Shown here: positions 9,131 through 15,402 of the stretch, one piece after another
How positions within the stretch are numbered: the first letter of the stretch is position 1
How the letters are laid out: each line of letters opens with the position of its first letter
Origin: Streptomyces sp. NRRL S-31
GTDB lineage: Bacteria; Actinomycetota; Actinomycetes; Streptomycetales; Streptomycetaceae
Assembly: GCF_000718775.1 (NCBI RefSeq)
Contig: NZ_JOCB01000076.1
Coordinates: forward strand, 1 to 64,000
DNA length: 64,000 nt
Reading direction: 5' to 3'
The notes under the pieces: model-generated
Databases searched by the model: none
What the model was told of the DNA's origin: nothing
Seen by the model: the letters and a program-made list of their open reading frames with translations, nothing else
Made by a program: the position numbers and the translations under genes

Positions 9131-9366
9131 CGTTCCTCCCGGTCGATCCGGCGCCTGTGTCTGCCAGCCGACCCGCAACGGAGCGGCCACGCGAGCAGTG
9201 GTACGCCGTCCGGGTCGCGGGAGGCGTCGCGGTGGCCCCGCAGATGCGCGGGTGCCTCCGGCGGCGGCCCGAGCGCCGGTGGCCACCCGGTACCCGCCCG
9301 GCACGGCTCGGCTTCGCCGGGGGCGTGGCGGGGGGCGTGGCCGTGCGCGAGGCCGGGACCGTGCCC

Positions 9367-9398
9367 GTCCCGCCGTCCCGCCGTCCCGCCGTCCCGCC
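9367..9398. repeat. 8-bp tandem repeat (GTCCCGCC x4)
   Basis: Four exact copies of GTCCCGCC lie directly next to the stop codon of the MarR gene (9400-9402), followed by a partial copy. It looks like slippage-generated simple sequence; no hairpin is formed. Confidence 0.8.
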
Positions 9399-9399
9399 G

Positions 9400-9831
9400 T
9401 CAGAGCGTGTGGTCGCGGATGCGCGCGAGCAGGGCCCGTAGCTGTTCGCGGTCGTCCGCGTCCAGGGCCGCGGTCGCCTCGGCGAGGGAGAGGCGGTCGA
9501 TCTCCTCCGCCTCACGGTGACGGCGCAGACCCTCCTCGGTGAGCCGGAGCAGGAACGCCCGCCGGTCCCGGGGGTGGCGCACCCGCTCCACCAGGCCGTC
9601 TCGTTCCAGGCTGTCCACGATGGTGGTCGCGGTGCGGGCCGCGATGCCCGCCATCTCGCTCAGGTCCCGCATCCGCAGCGGCTCCCGGGCCCGGGCCAGC
9701 ATGCGCAGGGCGCGCAGCCGCGCCACCGACGCTCCCTTCTCCCGCAACCGGGCCTCCACGAACTGCCGTAGCCGGTGCGTCGTCTCGTACAGCTCGTCGA
9801 TGAGGATGTCACTGCTGCCCTGCACTGCCAT
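9400..9831 (-). CDS. MarR-family transcriptional repressor
   Basis: 143 residues with the winged-helix arrangement of MarR: N-terminal dimer helix, LRALRMLARAREPLRMRDLS, recognition helix ARTATTIVDSLERDGLVER, and wing RHPRDRRAFLLRLTEEG. The DxR wing motif (PRDRR) is intact. It is transcribed away from the MFS exporter at 9905, and a 41-bp palindrome fills the space between them. By analogy with divergent MarR/MFS pairs it probably represses both itself and the exporter until a drug-like ligand binds. The start ATG 9831 lies 36 bp from the palindrome, so its own promoter must overlap the operator. Confidence 0.92.
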   Translation of the reverse strand: MAVQGSSDILIDELYETTHRLRQFVEARLREKGASVARLRALRMLARAREPLRMRDLSEMAGIAARTATTIVDSLERDGLVERVRHPRDRRAFLLRLTEEGLRRHREAEEIDRLSLAEATAALDADDREQLRALLARIRDHTL

Positions 9832-9866
9832 GGCGCCCAGTCTCCCCCGTCCCGCGTGGTGAAGGC

Positions 9867-9907
9867 CATATGCTGAGCAAACTCATACTGAGTATGCTCA
9901 GCATATG
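9867..9907. promoter_or_regulatory. 41-bp nested palindromic operator between marR-type gene and exporter
   Basis: CATATGCTGAGCA (9867-9879) is repeated perfectly inverted as TGCTCAGCATATG (9895-9907). Inside it lies ACTCA-TAC-TGAGT (9881-9893), a second inverted repeat. The right arm contains the exporter start codon ATG (9905-9907). A MarR dimer pair bound here would block both promoters. Confidence 0.8.
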
Positions 9908-11392
9908 CGCCGACGTCACTCCGTGCTGTCCGCCCTGCCGTCCCGTCTCAGCCAGCGCCTGGTCGTTCCCGTCGTCTGCGTCAGCGTGACGTTCATCGCG
10001 ATCGTCGACGGAGCCATCACCACCGTGGCACTGCCCTCGATCGCCCGTCAGTTCGGGCTCACCACCCCCGCGCTGGACGGGGTGGTCGTCGTCTACCCGG
10101 TCTGCCTCGCCATGGCCATCCCGGCCTCGGCCTGGCTGGTCGAGCGGTTCGGCGCCAAACGCGTCCTGCTGACCGCCCTGTCCGGGTTCCTCGGCTCGTC
10201 GCTGCTGTGCGGGGCGGCGGCCGGGCTCGGCCCGCTCGTCGCCTACCGCGCGGCGCAGGGCGTGTCGGCCGGTGTCCTCTTCCCGGCCTCCGCCGCGCTG
10301 CTGTTCGGCACCTTCACCACCGCGGAGCAGATACGCGTCTCCCGCTACATGATCATTCCGCAGCAGATCGCCCCGGCCGCGGCCCCCGTCCTCGGCGGGC
10401 TGCTGGTCGACCACCTGTCCTGGCGGTGGGTCTTCTACGTCAATCTGCCGGTGGGCCTGCCGGCCGTGCTGTTCGGCGTCCTGTTCCTGGCCGGGGACCG
10501 CGGCGGCCGGCCGGGCCGCTTCGACCTGCCCGGTCTGCTGCTGAGCGCGGGAGGTCTGGGCACCGTGATGTTCGGCCTCTGCGAGGGGCCCAACCGCGGC
10601 TGGTCCTCCCCCGCCGTCGTCACCACCCTCGTGCTCGGTACGGCCCTGCTGGCCGCCACCGTCGCCGTCGAACTGCGCACGTCCCGTCCCCTGCTGCGGC
10701 TGCGCCTGTTCGCCGACCGGCTGTTCCGGGACACCAACCTGATCAATCTGGTCGGCCTCGTCCCCATCATGGGCGCCCTGTACCTGGGTCCGCTCTTCCT
10801 CCAGCAGGCCCAGGGCCGTACGGCACTGGAGTCGGGCCTGACCACCTTCCCCGAGGCGTTCGGCGTCCTGCTGACCGTCCAGCTCGCCGGCCTCCTGTAC
10901 ACCAGGGTCGGTCCGCGCCTGATCGTCGGCTGCGGTCTGACCGGTGTCACCGTGGTGCTGCTGCTGCTCGCCCGGTGCGACGCGGACACCGGCCTGTGGG
11001 CCTTCCGTGGCTGCATGTTCCTGTTCGGAGCCGCCATCGGCTGCTTCTTCATGCCGACGACGGTCGCCTCGCTGGCCACGGTCGACCGGACGGACACGGC
11101 CCAGGCCACGATGCTGAACACCGTCGTACGGCAGACCGGTGGCGCGCTCGCGCCGGCGGCGGTGACCACCGTCCTCGTCCTCGGCGCCCCGCCGGAGGCC
11201 GCCGCGGCCCCGCCGCTCGCGGCGTACCAGCACGCGTACCTCGCCCTGGCCGCGATCGCGGCGGTGACGGCGGTCTTCGCCTTCACCCTGCCCGACGGTC
11301 CCGCCCGTTCCGCCACCCGCGGTGACACGGGCACGGCCGGGCGGTCCGCGCCGCTGCGGCGACGCCGCCGCCGGGACCGGGTCGCCCCCTGA
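9905..11392 (+). CDS. MFS drug exporter, DHA2 (14-helix, EmrB/QacA) type
   Basis: 495 residues with about 14 predicted membrane helices. There is a motif A-like loop WLVERFGAKRV between helices 2 and 3, motif C-like PLVAYRAAQGVSAGVLFPA, and a central FADRLFRDTNLINL loop. The start falls with helix 1 at LVVPVVCVSVTFIAIVDGAI. It should export drugs or a secondary metabolite by proton antiport. The ATG lies inside the operator palindrome and has no Shine-Dalgarno sequence, so the mRNA may be leaderless; alternatively a GTG seven codons in could be used, but this also lacks a ribosome binding site. It is divergent from and probably repressed by the MarR protein. Confidence 0.92.
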   Translation: MRRRHSVLSALPSRLSQRLVVPVVCVSVTFIAIVDGAITTVALPSIARQFGLTTPALDGVVVVYPVCLAMAIPASAWLVERFGAKRVLLTALSGFLGSSLLCGAAAGLGPLVAYRAAQGVSAGVLFPASAALLFGTFTTAEQIRVSRYMIIPQQIAPAAAPVLGGLLVDHLSWRWVFYVNLPVGLPAVLFGVLFLAGDRGGRPGRFDLPGLLLSAGGLGTVMFGLCEGPNRGWSSPAVVTTLVLGTALLAATVAVELRTSRPLLRLRLFADRLFRDTNLINLVGLVPIMGALYLGPLFLQQAQGRTALESGLTTFPEAFGVLLTVQLAGLLYTRVGPRLIVGCGLTGVTVVLLLLARCDADTGLWAFRGCMFLFGAAIGCFFMPTTVASLATVDRTDTAQATMLNTVVRQTGGALAPAAVTTVLVLGAPPEAAAAPPLAAYQHAYLALAAIAAVTAVFAFTLPDGPARSATRGDTGTAGRSAPLRRRRRRDRVAP

Positions 11393-11489
11393 ACACCGCC
11401 CGCGTCCCGGGGTCGTGGCCGCACCGGTGTCCGGGCGCGCGGTCCGGTGGGGGGAGGGTTCCGGCTCACCGGTAACCTGCGGGATCGTG

Positions 11490-11930
11490 ATGCGCGCGTG
11501 GTCTCTGCCGATGGTGCTGGTGGTCTGCGGTTCGGTCATGGCGACCGGGCTGGTCCGCGGGGGCGACCCCGCCGGGGCCGCAGCACTGCTGCCGGTGTTC
11601 CTGCTGCTCGCGGGCGCGTGCTCGCCGCTGGTCTTCCCGAGGTCGCTCGGCGCGCTGGAGGCACGGCGCCGGAGCGCGGTCGACGGCCGGCCGGTCGTCT
11701 TCTGGCGGCCGGGCTGCACGTACTGTCTGCGTCTGCGCGTCCGGTTGGGGCGCGATGCCCGCCGGCTGTACTGGGTCGACATCTGGCGCGACCCGGCCGG
11801 GGCGGCGGCGGTACGCGAGGTCAACTCCGGCGACGAGACCGTACCGACCGTCTTCGTGGCGGGCCGGCCCCATGTCAACCCCGATCCCGCGTGGGTGCGC
11901 CGACAGCTCGCCGAGGCCACCGAGGCGTGA
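11490..11930 (+). CDS. Membrane-anchored glutaredoxin-like protein
   Basis: The ATG at 11490 (or GTG one codon earlier) gives 146 residues. Two hydrophobic segments come first (SLPMVLVVCGSVMATGLV and AAALLPVFLLLAGACSPLVF). A glutaredoxin/thioredoxin-fold domain follows with the redox motif CTYC in FWRPGCTYCLRLR and the cis-Pro TVPTVFV region. It resembles actinobacterial glutaredoxin-like (mycoredoxin-type) proteins with a membrane anchor, which reduce mixed disulfides, presumably on the cytoplasmic face. No clear ribosome binding site is visible. It starts about 100 bp after the exporter, in the same direction. Confidence 0.8.
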   Translation: MRAWSLPMVLVVCGSVMATGLVRGGDPAGAAALLPVFLLLAGACSPLVFPRSLGALEARRRSAVDGRPVVFWRPGCTYCLRLRVRLGRDARRLYWVDIWRDPAGAAAVREVNSGDETVPTVFVAGRPHVNPDPAWVRRQLAEATEA

Positions 11931-12203
11931 GCACGGGGACCGGCTCAGGCACGGGCAGAGCCCTCGCCGACGCCGGTCACTTCGCGGCCGGCGGCATCGC
12001 GAACACACCACCGGTCATCCGTCCCACCGTGACCGGCCGTCCCGCTGCCGCCGCCGGGCGGGCACCGAAGCGTTCACGCACGGGTACGCCAGGGCTAAAA
12101 CAGGTAATGTTCTTCTTGTCGGAACGGGGTGCTCAGGTACACACTCGGTCCGGTGGGCAAAGGGCCCGGCTCCTGCCAGAGCCAGACCCTCCACGCAGAT
12201 CAC

Positions 12204-12234
12204 GAGCCCGGTCGCCTAGCAGCGGACCGGGCTC
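12204..12234 (-). terminator. Intrinsic terminator hairpin
   Basis: GAGCCCGGTC (12204-12213) and GACCGGGCTC (12225-12234) form a perfect 10-bp stem with an 11-nt loop. It lies 45 bp downstream of the 36-codon minus-strand gene and would also stop rightward transcripts from the glutaredoxin gene. Confidence 0.75.
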
Positions 12235-12278
12235 CGTGCGTACGGAGTTCCGGCGCGACCGTCCCATGTGTGGGCGCC

Positions 12279-12389
12279 CTAGTGGACGAACTGCCCCACC
12301 GTGGCGATGATCGCCACGAGCACACCGGCCGCGGCCAGCCCGACCGACCACCTCTCGGGGCCGGTCCACCGCCTGCGCGGCTTGCCCAT
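12279..12389 (-). CDS. 36-residue small membrane protein
   Basis: A short frame from ATG 12389 to TAG 12279 is preceded by GAGG at eight bases and followed by a strong terminator. The peptide has a basic start (MGKPRRRWTGPERW) and one membrane helix (SVGLAAAGVLVAIIATVGQF), ending FVH. The composition, the ribosome binding site and the own terminator argue that it is real. Similar tiny single-helix proteins occur in Streptomyces, but I cannot name a family. It could be a membrane-complex subunit, an anti-sigma-type peptide or a regulator of a transporter; there is no evidence for any of these. Confidence 0.6.
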   Translation of the reverse strand: MGKPRRRWTGPERWSVGLAAAGVLVAIIATVGQFVH

Positions 12390-13019
12390 GTCAGACCTCA
12401 CCACTGTTTCCTCCTTCTCCTCCTGCCGCCCTGTCCGTCAGGGCGTCCGCCACCCTCCGCACAGAGAGCCACGGAGTCCGAGAGGAGGATCCGGTGAAAC
12501 GAACACAAGCATCGACACCCAAGTGGGCCCAGGTCAAGCCCAGTTGATGCATTGGGGAAGATGACCGGAAAGGCTCTTCACTTGTTCAGCACAGCGACGA
12601 CGGCCGGTGACTGTGCGCAACCAACGCGGACAACACCATCCCCTCACACCCCCGTACACCCCCGTCGTCAGCCGCGTGCGCCGCCGGCACTCGCGACACC
12701 GGCCTGCTCCCGGGGACCACCGGCCTCTTCCACCCACGGAGTGCGTCGGCGGGCGTGGAACCCCTCGGCGGCCGTGGCGCCCGGGACCGCGTCGGACCGC
12801 GTTCTCCCCGCGCCGGCCGGCGGACGCCGCGCGTCCCGCGCCAGGCGGCCGCCGTGGCCGACCGTACCCGCCGGGACTCCGGTGGCAGGCCCCTCGCGGC
12901 GGCACTAGAGTGGAAGACAAACTCTCGGTCACCACTCCCCACTCCGGTCAGGGGGCGGCCGTGGGCGCGCGTTCCTCGCGCCGTGACGCCATGGGACTGT
13001 CGAGAGAAGGCGAGCCGTC
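12390..13019. other. Gene-free segment of about 630 bp
   Basis: No protein-coding gene is convincing. A 17-codon frame (12494-12547, GTG start) is preceded by a good GGAGG and could be a leader peptide, but it has no other support. The right end carries the GAGAGAAGG ribosome binding site of the first peptidoglycan-hydrolase relic. The rest shows no hairpin or repeat that stands out. Confidence 0.5.
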
Positions 13020-13129
13020 ATGGTCGCTCCGTCCAACGTCCGGTTCGGCAAGACCAACGAGGACGTACGCACCGTACAGAAAGCCCTGATCGCCCGGGGC
13101 CACGAGATCCCCGACGGCGCCACCGGCCG
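13015..13129 (+). repeat. 115-bp direct repeat, copy A (start of a peptidoglycan-binding domain)
   Basis: This copy begins CCGTCATGGTCGCT and ends GGCGCCACCGGCCG. It is identical to 13563-13677 except for one C/T difference near the start (Pro versus Leu codon). It contains the start codon and the first 36 codons of a peptidoglycan-binding domain. Confidence 0.95.
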
Positions 13130-13557
13130 AGGTCACCTACGCCGACCCCCACGACGACGTGGGGGAGGACGCGATGCGCCGGTACGCCGGCACCGCGTGC
13201 CGGCTGACCGGCATGGACCCGAGGTTCGGCGTACCGGCACTGGTCACCATCGCCAAGCGGGAGTCCGCCTACAACAGTCCGCGGTTCCGGGTGAACGTCA
13301 CCGACGTCAACGCCCGAGGTCCGGTCGCCCCCGACGGACACCGGCAGAACTGCTCCCGGGGCGCCACCCAGTGCATCCCGACCACCTTCGCCGCCTACCA
13401 CCAGGCGGGCACGGCCACCACGCCCTACGACGTGGTGGCGGACATGTGCGCGACCGTCAACTACGTGCGCGCCCGGTATCACGTCAACCGGTCGGGCTCG
13501 AACTTCGCCGCCCGCGTCCAGCAGGCGGACCCGCACCGGCCTCCCCACCCGTACTAG
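13020..13557 (+). pseudogene. Peptidoglycan-binding / lytic-transglycosylase-like protein, broken frame
   Basis: The ATG at 13020 (GAGAGAAGG upstream) opens a peptidoglycan-binding-type domain (SNVRFGKTNEDVRTVQKALI to IPDGATGR). At about 13129 the frame changes. The next recognisable protein, EVTYADPHDDVGEDAMRRYA through the TIAKRESAYNSPRFR, GATQCIPTTFAAYHQAG and YVRARYHVN segments, lies in the +1 frame and ends at 13557. That part looks like an SLT-type lytic transglycosylase domain (catalytic Glu in KRESAYN). The second half of the binding domain is missing, so an out-of-frame deletion explains it. The catalytic part could still be made from GTG 13159, though no good ribosome binding site was found for it. 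Confidence 0.65.
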
Positions 13558-13562
13558 GACTC

Positions 13563-13677
13563 CCGTCATGGTCGCTCTGTCCAACGTCCGGTTCGGCAAG
13601 ACCAACGAGGACGTACGCACCGTACAGAAAGCCCTGATCGCCCGGGGCCACGAGATCCCCGACGGCGCCACCGGCCG
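13563..13677 (+). repeat. 115-bp direct repeat, copy B
   Basis: This is the second copy of the cassette at 13015-13129, with one mismatch. It sits directly after the stop of the first relic and supplies the start of the second. The sequence after it is unrelated to what follows copy A. Confidence 0.95.
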
Positions 13678-14060
13678 TGCCGGGTCACCGGGTGACCTTC
13701 GGCTTCTTCAGACGCGGTCCGTACGCCTGGAAGCCGGACGGTGTCGGCCGGCACACCGGCCAGGACTTCGCCGCCTCGACCGGGACCCCGGTGGTCGCCG
13801 TGCGCAACGGCACCATCGCCTGGTCGAACGGCAAGGGGGGCGCCTACGGCCAGTGGATCGGCCTGCACGCGGACAACGGCCATGTGTACACCTACTGCCA
13901 CCTCTCGCAGCGGCAGGTGCGGACCGGGCAGAAGGTCGCCGCCGGACAGCAGCTCGGCAAGGTCGGCATCACGGGCAACGTCACGGGTCCGCACCTGCAC
14001 TTCGAGATGTCGAAGGGCCCCAGCTGGTCGTACGGCAACGTCGAGAAGCCCAACTGGTGA
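13568..14060 (+). pseudogene. Peptidoglycan-binding / M23 metallopeptidase, broken frame
   Basis: The ATG at 13568 (AGGA upstream) opens the same 36-codon peptidoglycan-binding start as the gene before it. The frame then shifts at the identical point, and an M23 (LytM-type) endopeptidase domain follows in another frame from about 13677 (VPGHRVTFGFFRRGPYAW) to TGA 14060. Zinc ligands are present: His in GVGRHTGQDF, Asp in the same block, and HLHFE in TGPHLHFEM. Intact Streptomyces homologues have a complete peptidoglycan-binding domain fused to this M23 domain. The middle appears deleted, leaving an out-of-frame joint. A GTG at 13677 could start a free M23 domain without a clear signal peptide. 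Confidence 0.65.
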
Positions 14061-14263
14061 CGTGCCCGCGCGCCCGGCCACGCCCAGCCGTCCGGCACGG
14101 TTGAGACGCGGTCGAGGAGGCAGTCGCCTGCCACCGTGCCGAACTCACCGTCCAGGAACGGGAGTCGGGGCAGCGTGCCGCCCGGGTCGACGGCGGCGCC
14201 GGTGGGAGAGCGGCGCACCGGGCCTGGTCCCCCGGGACGCGGTATACCTCCCGCGCACTCCTG

Positions 14264-14279
14264 TTGATCATATGACCAA
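14264..14279. promoter_or_regulatory. Candidate operator upstream of the lanthipeptide cluster
   Basis: TTGATCATATGACCAA is a nearly perfect palindrome (7 of 8 positions per arm) in a short A+T-rich patch, the only such patch in the 290 bp before the cluster. Position suggests a promoter or operator for the lanthipeptide operon. No regulator gene is next to it. Confidence 0.4.
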
Positions 14280-14315
14280 TTTCGTTTCACGCTTCGGACC
14301 GTGTGGACCGGACAT

Positions 14316-14342
14316 CACAGGGATGGTTTTCCCTTCCCTGTG
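14316..14342 (+). promoter_or_regulatory. Stem-loop next to the ribosome binding site of the lanthipeptide operon
   Basis: CACAGGGA (14316-14323) pairs perfectly with TCCCTGTG (14335-14342) across an 11-nt loop. Its 3' arm abuts the GAGGAGG ribosome binding site (14342-14348) of the first gene. In the mRNA leader it could modulate translation; as DNA it could be an operator. There is no further evidence for either. Confidence 0.45.
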
Positions 14343-14352
14343 AGGAGGCCGC

Positions 14353-15402
14353 ATGGTGCGGGTCGAGCGTTTGCTGGCCGACTGTCTGGACGACGCACGC
14401 GCCGAGGCGCTGGGGACCGTTCCCCTCGCGGCGGAGGACGCCGGTTACCCGGCGGCCCGCCGGACGTTCCTGACGGCCGGTCTCCAGGCCCTGCGCGACC
14501 ACCGGCCCGACGCCGGGTGGGTGCAGCTCAACGTGCGGCTCGACACACGGCTCGACACGCGGCACGACGTACGGCACGGCACGCGGCACGACGTACGGCT
14601 CGACCCGGCCGGTGCGCCGTCCGGCCCGGTCCGGTCGCCGTACCGTCGGCTCGCCACGGCCGCCGACGAGCTGCTCGGCTCCGGGCAGGCCCGCGACTTC
14701 TTCTTCATGCACAAACCCCCGGGGCTGCGCGTGCGGTTCCGCGCGGCGGAGCCGGGCCGGGCGCCGGAACTGCGCGCCGCGCTGCTGCGGCGGCTGGCGC
14801 CGGGACAGGAGGAGGACGCCCGGACGCGTCCGGTGGCCGGGGTGTACGAGCCGGAGACGTACCTCTTCGGCGGTCCCCGCTCCATGCCCTTCGCGCACGC
14901 GCTGTTCACCGCCGACTCCCGGGCCTGGCTGGACGTCCACACCGCGGTGGCCGGGGCTCCGGCGCCGGTCGGCTGGCGGGTGTCCCTGGCGCTGCTGCGC
15001 GCCGTGTTCGACGGCCTGGACATCGTCGGCTGGGAGCATCGCGGGGTCTGGCAGACCGTGCGGGAGGAGACCGGTCGCCGGCTGCCGGGAGGTCTGGGCG
15101 ACCCGGATCTGCGCCGGGCCGCCGCCGGCATCCGCGGCTACTGGAACCAGAGCCTCGACGCCCGGCTCGCGGCACTGCCCGAACCCTGGCGGGACGTGGT
15201 GGGCGGGCACATGACGGCGGTGGGGCGGGCCGCGGAGCGATGGCGCGCCCACTACTTCGCCTCCGGCGAGGCCACGGTCGGCCCGCGCCGGGCCGCCGCC
15301 CATCACGTGATCTTCCACTGGAACCGGGGTGCGCTCCCCACGGCCCGCCAGTGCCTGCTCACCGAGGCGCTCGCCGCCGACGGCCACGAGGGGGAGCGGT
15401 GA
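14353..15402 (+). CDS. Split lanthipeptide dehydratase, elimination (SpaB_C / TbtC-like) subunit
   Basis: 349 residues, ATG with an ideal GAGGAGG. The C-terminal SpaB-type domain is recognisable by GWVQLNVRL, FFFMHKPPGLRVRFR, YEPETYLFGGPRSMPFAHAL, the FTADSRAWL stretch and the C-terminal HHVIFHWNRG. In full-length LanB enzymes this domain eliminates glutamate from glutamylated Ser/Thr to give dehydroalanine and dehydrobutyrine. In thiopeptide systems (TbtC) and some lanthipeptide systems it is a separate protein, as here. Its stop overlaps the start of the glutamylation subunit (GTGA), so the two are translationally coupled. Residues about 62-85 contain six LDTR/HDVR-like tetrapeptides encoded by a 12-bp tandem repeat, probably a flexible loop that varies in length. 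Confidence 0.85.
   Translation: MVRVERLLADCLDDARAEALGTVPLAAEDAGYPAARRTFLTAGLQALRDHRPDAGWVQLNVRLDTRLDTRHDVRHGTRHDVRLDPAGAPSGPVRSPYRRLATAADELLGSGQARDFFFMHKPPGLRVRFRAAEPGRAPELRAALLRRLAPGQEEDARTRPVAGVYEPETYLFGGPRSMPFAHALFTADSRAWLDVHTAVAGAPAPVGWRVSLALLRAVFDGLDIVGWEHRGVWQTVREETGRRLPGGLGDPDLRRAAAGIRGYWNQSLDARLAALPEPWRDVVGGHMTAVGRAAERWRAHYFASGEATVGPRRAAAHHVIFHWNRGALPTARQCLLTEALAADGHEGER
14536..14607 (+). repeat. 12-bp tandem repeat inside the dehydratase subunit (6 copies)
   Basis: Six 12-bp units of the form CGGCTCGACACG or CGGCACGACGTA run without interruption and keep the reading frame, encoding LDTR, LDTR, HDVR, HGTR, HDVR and LDP-type units. Confidence 0.85.

Noticed and set aside
12494..12547. 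17-codon frame with a good GGAGG
   Set aside because: Too short and without any other support; kept only as a note in the gene-free segment.
13015..14060. Prophage lysis module (transglycosylase plus M23 endopeptidase)
   Set aside because: No holin, structural, integrase or other phage genes nearby; the proteins resemble chromosomal Streptomyces wall hydrolases.
13981..14290. Minus-strand frame with GGTLPRLPFLDGEFGTVAGD after the M23 relic
   Set aside because: Looks somewhat protein-like, but it has no ribosome binding site and no recognisable family, and it overlaps the M23 end and the lanthipeptide promoter.
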